Shown here: positions 62,001-64,000 of the stretch, piece after piece
Layout of the letters: each line of letters starts with the position of its first letter
Position numbering within the stretch: position 1 is the first letter of the stretch
Assembly (NCBI GenBank): GCA_009377755.1
Contig: WHTM01000007.1
Coordinates: forward strand, 62,001-126,000
Reading direction: 5' to 3'
DNA length: 64,000 nucleotides
From: Hyphomicrobiales bacterium
Lineage (GTDB): Bacteria > Pseudomonadota > Alphaproteobacteria > Rhizobiales > Xanthobacteraceae
Translations under genes and position numbers: made by a program
The notes under the pieces: generated by a model
The model's database searches: none
Told to the model about the DNA's origin: nothing
What the model saw: only the letters and a program-made list of their open reading frames with translations

Positions 62001-62198
62001 CGCGAAGGTGTCGGCGTCAGCGTCGGGCGGGCGGAACTTGCTGGCGGTGATGCGCGAGAGCCGTTCGAGCTGGCGCGTCAGGTCGTCGAGCCGCTCGTGC
62101 ACGGATGCGGTATCGGCATCATCGTACGGAGCCGACCGCTCGGGGCCTTTCTTGCCCTTCGACGTCCACGGCACGCCGAGCTTCATTTTCGCATCCAC
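59088..62198 (-). CDS. Large Sel1-repeat membrane protein with coiled-coil N-terminus (PodJ-like)
   Basis: The 1036-residue protein starts with GTG at 62198. Its N-terminal half (about 1-480) is long and rich in coiled coil. A Pro/Ala-rich part follows (480-665), then a single membrane helix near 670-690 (SMLVGAGIVILIAGALRIAM) and a periplasmic Pro-rich linker. Sel1-type repeats run from about 820 to 975 (YELAVRHIEGRGVPQSYETA, FRLGSLYEKGLGVKKD, YNLGVLCARGVGVEQN). The order coiled coil, helix, Sel1 matches the polar organiser PodJ. A role in cell polarity or envelope signalling is inferred only. Confidence 0.85.
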   Translation of the reverse strand: MDAKMKLGVPWTSKGKKGPERSAPYDDADTASVHERLDDLTRQLERLSRITASKFRPPDADADTFARDLPQPDPAPYPYSRLDQRLEQFAVEGRATNNDIERYAGDRTLNRNPLRPIYSDSGLDQTLAEIAARQRFLDGQGRAAPDRRAPDTPRPVTPPSQNLSGLEEQLRTITTQIEALRRPCAVEEVVPALRQELADISRSLAEAMPRRAIETIEAEVRGLAERLDHSRQSGVDAVALGNIERGLAEVRDALRTLTPAESLVGFQGAIQGLARKVDGIAASQRDPVVLQQLESAVVGLRGVVAHVASDDTLARLTEEVRGIAARIERTADAGPAPDTLTNLERRVGAIADAITQSNAHGRQVPAQLESVVQGLSDKIEKLQLSRGDTIAFGQLEDRITKLVEKLDASGSRLGHLEAIERGLADVLVHLEEQRARGGTALRAGAGDPAVDQIKRDLEAVNGTLNRVVDRLATIETGIRGGIPATATWPPQPGSATTSAVPHAPTTPNPVAVPAVSSPPAQPVAPAITAKAPILPAALVAPPIPVGRSVAPPSERLAAAARAQRPAAPRERSPIDPNLPPDHPLEPGAVRARATQSPADRIAASEAALGPAKPPVTDPGRSNFIAAARRAAQTALRTPPESDAKDSAPTSDIAPKASLRQRLTGRVRSMLVGAGIVILIAGALRIAMTLVEPHDVAAPGQATSAQPPAILPPPESTARVLVAPMMAGPAQQDGNAVDRSFDAAPASGARSPSADDERATTGSPPPGDPPPQIQEDVTGSIPAGITVPGKPATVPLPPSRRDGEGAVDRKTGLAAAAAADNPAAAYELAVRHIEGRGVPQSYETAVQWLGRASKHGLAPAQFRLGSLYEKGLGVKKDLNAARRLYAAAAERGSAKAMHNLAVLHAEGIDGKPDYQVATQWFRKAADRGVADSQYNLGVLCARGVGVEQNLAESYKWFALAAQQGDQESGRKRDDIAARLGAESLMAARLAVKTWVVVLQPDEATTVKTPPGGWDQDEPLPQAKRRPRNSAPLKLRPG

Positions 62199-62577
62199 GG
62201 TTCACGGCGCAGGCAGGTGAGCCGGTGGGCCCTTCGGAACCGGCACGTATTGCCGGCGGGTAGACTCGCGCGCGGTCCGCCGTCCTCGCGGCCGACTTTT
62301 TCAGAATTACGGTAAACAGGGGGTTAACGATTGTGACTCGATGCCTCTCAAGCGTCGGTATTTTGAGACTTTTTTGCCGCCCCATGCGTTGTCCCGCATT
62401 TGCCGAGTTGCGGCTCGCTTATGCTCCAGGGCGACGAGCACCAATCGGTGGGGTGAGCCGAAGGTCGTCCGAGACCGGCTTTAACATCGCTTTTTTGCTG
62501 CGCCTTACCTTTCCGTGACGTAAACCGTCGCCACAATGCGCCATTGATTCCGCCTCGCGCGGCGGTGGGGGAAGGCC
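62199..62577. other. Divergent intergenic stretch
   Basis: These 379 bases separate the Sel1-repeat gene and the acyl-CoA dehydrogenase. TTAC-N11-GTAA at 62505-62523, next to TGACGTAAAC, loosely resembles the sites of MerR/LiuR-type regulators of acyl-CoA catabolism. A CTTTTTTG run is at 62490. No gene was recognised. Confidence 0.35.
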
Positions 62578-64000
62578 ATGCCGATCTACGATGCTCCCGT
62601 CGATGACGTGCTGTTCCTGCTGAATGACGTCTTCCACATCGAGCGCTACAGCAACCTGCCTGGCTTCGCCGACGCCTCGCCCGATATCGTCGAGGCGATC
62701 CTGGGCGAGGCCGGAAAGTACTGCCGCGAGGTGCTGCTGCCGCTCAACCGCGTCGGCGACATCGAAGGCTGTAGGCACCACGAGGACGGGCGGGTCACGA
62801 CGCCGGCCGGGTTCAAGGCGGCTTACAAGCAGTATGCGGAAGGCGGGTGGATGGGCATTTCGGCGACGCCCGAGTTCGGTGGCCAGGGCCTGCCGAGCGC
62901 GCTCACCATCGTCATCAACGAGTTCCTGGTCTCGGCCAACATGGCGTTCGCCATGTACCCGGGCCTGACTCAGGGGGCGATCGCGGCGCTGCTGGTGCAC
63001 GCTTCGCCGGAGCTGAGGGCCAAATACCTGCCGAAGATGGTCGGCGGCGACTGGACCGGCACCATGAACCTCACCGAGCCGCATTGCGGCACCGACCTCG
63101 GCATGCTGCGCACCAAGGCGGTGCCACAGGGCGACGGCAGCTACAAGATGACCGGTACCAAGATCTTCATCTCTGCCGGCGAGCACGATCTCACCGAGAA
63201 CATCATCCATCTGGTGCTGGCACGCATCGACGGCGCGCCCGCCGGTACGCGCGGCACGACGCTGTTCGTGGTGCCGAAGTTCTTGATCAATGCCGACGGC
63301 TCGCCTGGCGCGCACAACAACGTTTCTTGTGGTTCGATCGAGGAGAAGATGGGCATCCACGGCAACTCGACCGCGGTGCTCAACTACGACGGCGCGCTCG
63401 GCTGGGTCGTCGGCGAGGAGAACCGCGGGCTGCCGGCCATGTTCACGATGATGAACGAGGCGCGGCTCGGCGTCGGCGTGCAGGGTCTCGGGATGTCCGA
63501 GGTCGCCTATCAGAACGCCGCCGCCTACGCCAAGGACCGGCTGCAAGGCCGTGCGCTCACCGGCCCGAAATTTCCCGACAAGCCAGCCGATCCGATCATC
63601 GTGCATCCCGACGTGCGGCGCACGCTGATGACCATCCGGGCGTTCAACGAGGCGGCGCGCGCTCTGGTGATCTGGACGGCGCTGCGGGGCGACGTCGCGC
63701 ATCGCTCGGAAGATGCCAAGGACCGCGAGGCGGCCGACGATCACATGGGCCTGCTGACGCCGGTGATCAAAGGCGTGCTCACCGACCAAGGCTTCGCCAA
63801 CACCGTGATGGCGCAGCAGATATATGGCGGCCACGGCTATATCTCCGAGCACGGCATGGAGCAGTTCGTGCGCGATGCCCGCATCGCCATGATCTATGAA
63901 GGCACCAACGGCATCCAAGCGCTCGACCTGGTCGGCCGCAAGCTCGGCCGCAATGGCGGCCGCGCCGTGATGGCGTTCTTCAACGAGGTCGGCGCCTTCA
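62578..64000 (+). CDS. Acyl-CoA dehydrogenase (DmdC-like, C-terminus beyond the window)
   Basis: 474 residues are visible of a family whose members have about 600. The N-terminus [20 protein letters not shown] and the [20 protein letters not shown] motif are typical of the large acyl-CoA dehydrogenases that include DmdC (methylthioacryloyl-CoA pathway). [16 protein letters not shown] and [21 protein letters not shown], then a [17 protein letters not shown] segment, also match. The catalytic Glu is in the IYEGTNGIQ region. A GGGGGAAGG ribosome site precedes the ATG. It likely oxidises a short- or medium-chain acyl-CoA; the substrate is not set by the sequence. Confidence 0.9.
   Translation, partial: MPIYDAPVDDVLFLLNDVFHIERYSNLPGFADASPDIVEAILGEAGKYCREVLLPLNRVGDIEGCRHHEDGRVTTPAGFKAAYKQYAEGGWMGISATPEFGGQGLPSALTIVINEFLVSANMAFAMYPGLTQGAIAALLVHASPELRAKYLPKMVGGDWTGTMNLTEPHCGTDLGMLRTKAVPQGDGSYKMTGTKIFISAGEHDLTENIIHLVLARIDGAPAGTRGTTLFVVPKFLINADGSPGAHNNVSCGSIEEKMGIHGNSTAVLNYDGALGWVVGEENRGLPAMFTMMNEARLGVGVQGLGMSEVAYQNAAAYAKDRLQGRALTGPKFPDKPADPIIVHPDVRRTLMTIRAFNEAARALVIWTALRGDVAHRSEDAKDREAADDHMGLLTPVIKGVLTDQGFANTVMAQQIYGGHGYISEHGMEQFVRDARIAMIYEGTNGIQALDLVGRKLGRNGGRAVMAFFNEVGAF

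Noticed and set aside
62490-62496. T-run considered as a terminator of the region upstream of the acyl-CoA dehydrogenase
   Set aside because: No GC-rich hairpin precedes it, and no gene on the plus strand ends there.

Overview
The window is GC-rich, gene-dense DNA from an alphaproteobacterium, most likely of the order Hyphomicrobiales (Rhizobiales), near Bradyrhizobium, Rhodopseudomonas or Pseudolabrys. The evidence is the split ATP synthase order (atpI-atpB-atpE-b'), the C4-type 5-aminolevulinate synthase, class I lysyl-tRNA synthetase, the TIGR02186/TauE gene pair, many orphan solute-binding proteins, and dense short palindromic intergenic repeats. No tRNA, rRNA, CRISPR array, intact transposase or prophage was seen.

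Layout. 0-1.5 kb: start of the ATP synthase F0 operon (minus strand). 3-7.3 kb: a LuxR-type response regulator facing a large SSS-symporter/histidine-kinase hybrid, a CrbS/CrbR-like pair. 7.4-9.4 kb: a decayed patch with a DUF294 remnant and a broken DUF4411/XRE-ImmA toxin-antitoxin-like pair. 9.6-15 kb: AbrB-family membrane protein, hemA with an upstream FixK/FNR-type box, an IlvD/Edd dehydratase and a DUF72 protein. 15-24 kb: catabolic genes (ABC solute-binding protein, amidohydrolase, DUF1080 protein, isocitrate-lyase/PEP-mutase-like enzyme, HyuA/HyuB, alpha/beta hydrolase). 24-25.5 kb: a probable hopanoid C-3 methylase (hpnR). 25.6-27.4 kb: a tripartite tricarboxylate receptor and a GNAT/DUF1778 toxin-antitoxin pair. 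27.5-30.7 kb: biotin genes bioF-bioD and divergent bioA.

30.7-36 kb: a second catabolic cluster (flavin monooxygenase, TTT receptor, two amidohydrolases, isochorismatase-like hydrolase). 36-38.7 kb: type II NADH dehydrogenase, a DMT transporter with a very His-rich tail, and a NicO/RcnA remnant. 38.9-45 kb: a frameshifted D,D-carboxypeptidase, HIG1-like protein, PduO-type cobalamin adenosyltransferase, amino-acid-type binding protein, lysS (class I) and a TauE/SafE permease. 45-50.6 kb: S24 repressor, tandem palindromic repeats, DUF952-pyrD, MFS transporter, a secreted protein and a small membrane protein. 50.7-57.2 kb: the complete ligase-associated DNA repair module (exonuclease-ligase on minus, Lhr-type helicase-PdeM phosphoesterase on plus). 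57.2-64 kb: TIGR02186/TauE pair, a large Sel1-repeat membrane protein and the start of an acyl-CoA dehydrogenase.

Two themes stand out. First, several families of palindromic repeats are scattered through the window, and some lie inside genes: all four genes of the DNA repair module carry in-frame repeat-derived segments, and three other genes take their 3' end or stop codon from a repeat. Second, four reading frames are each broken by a single-base shift, three of them within 2 kb, which is either local decay or sequence error.
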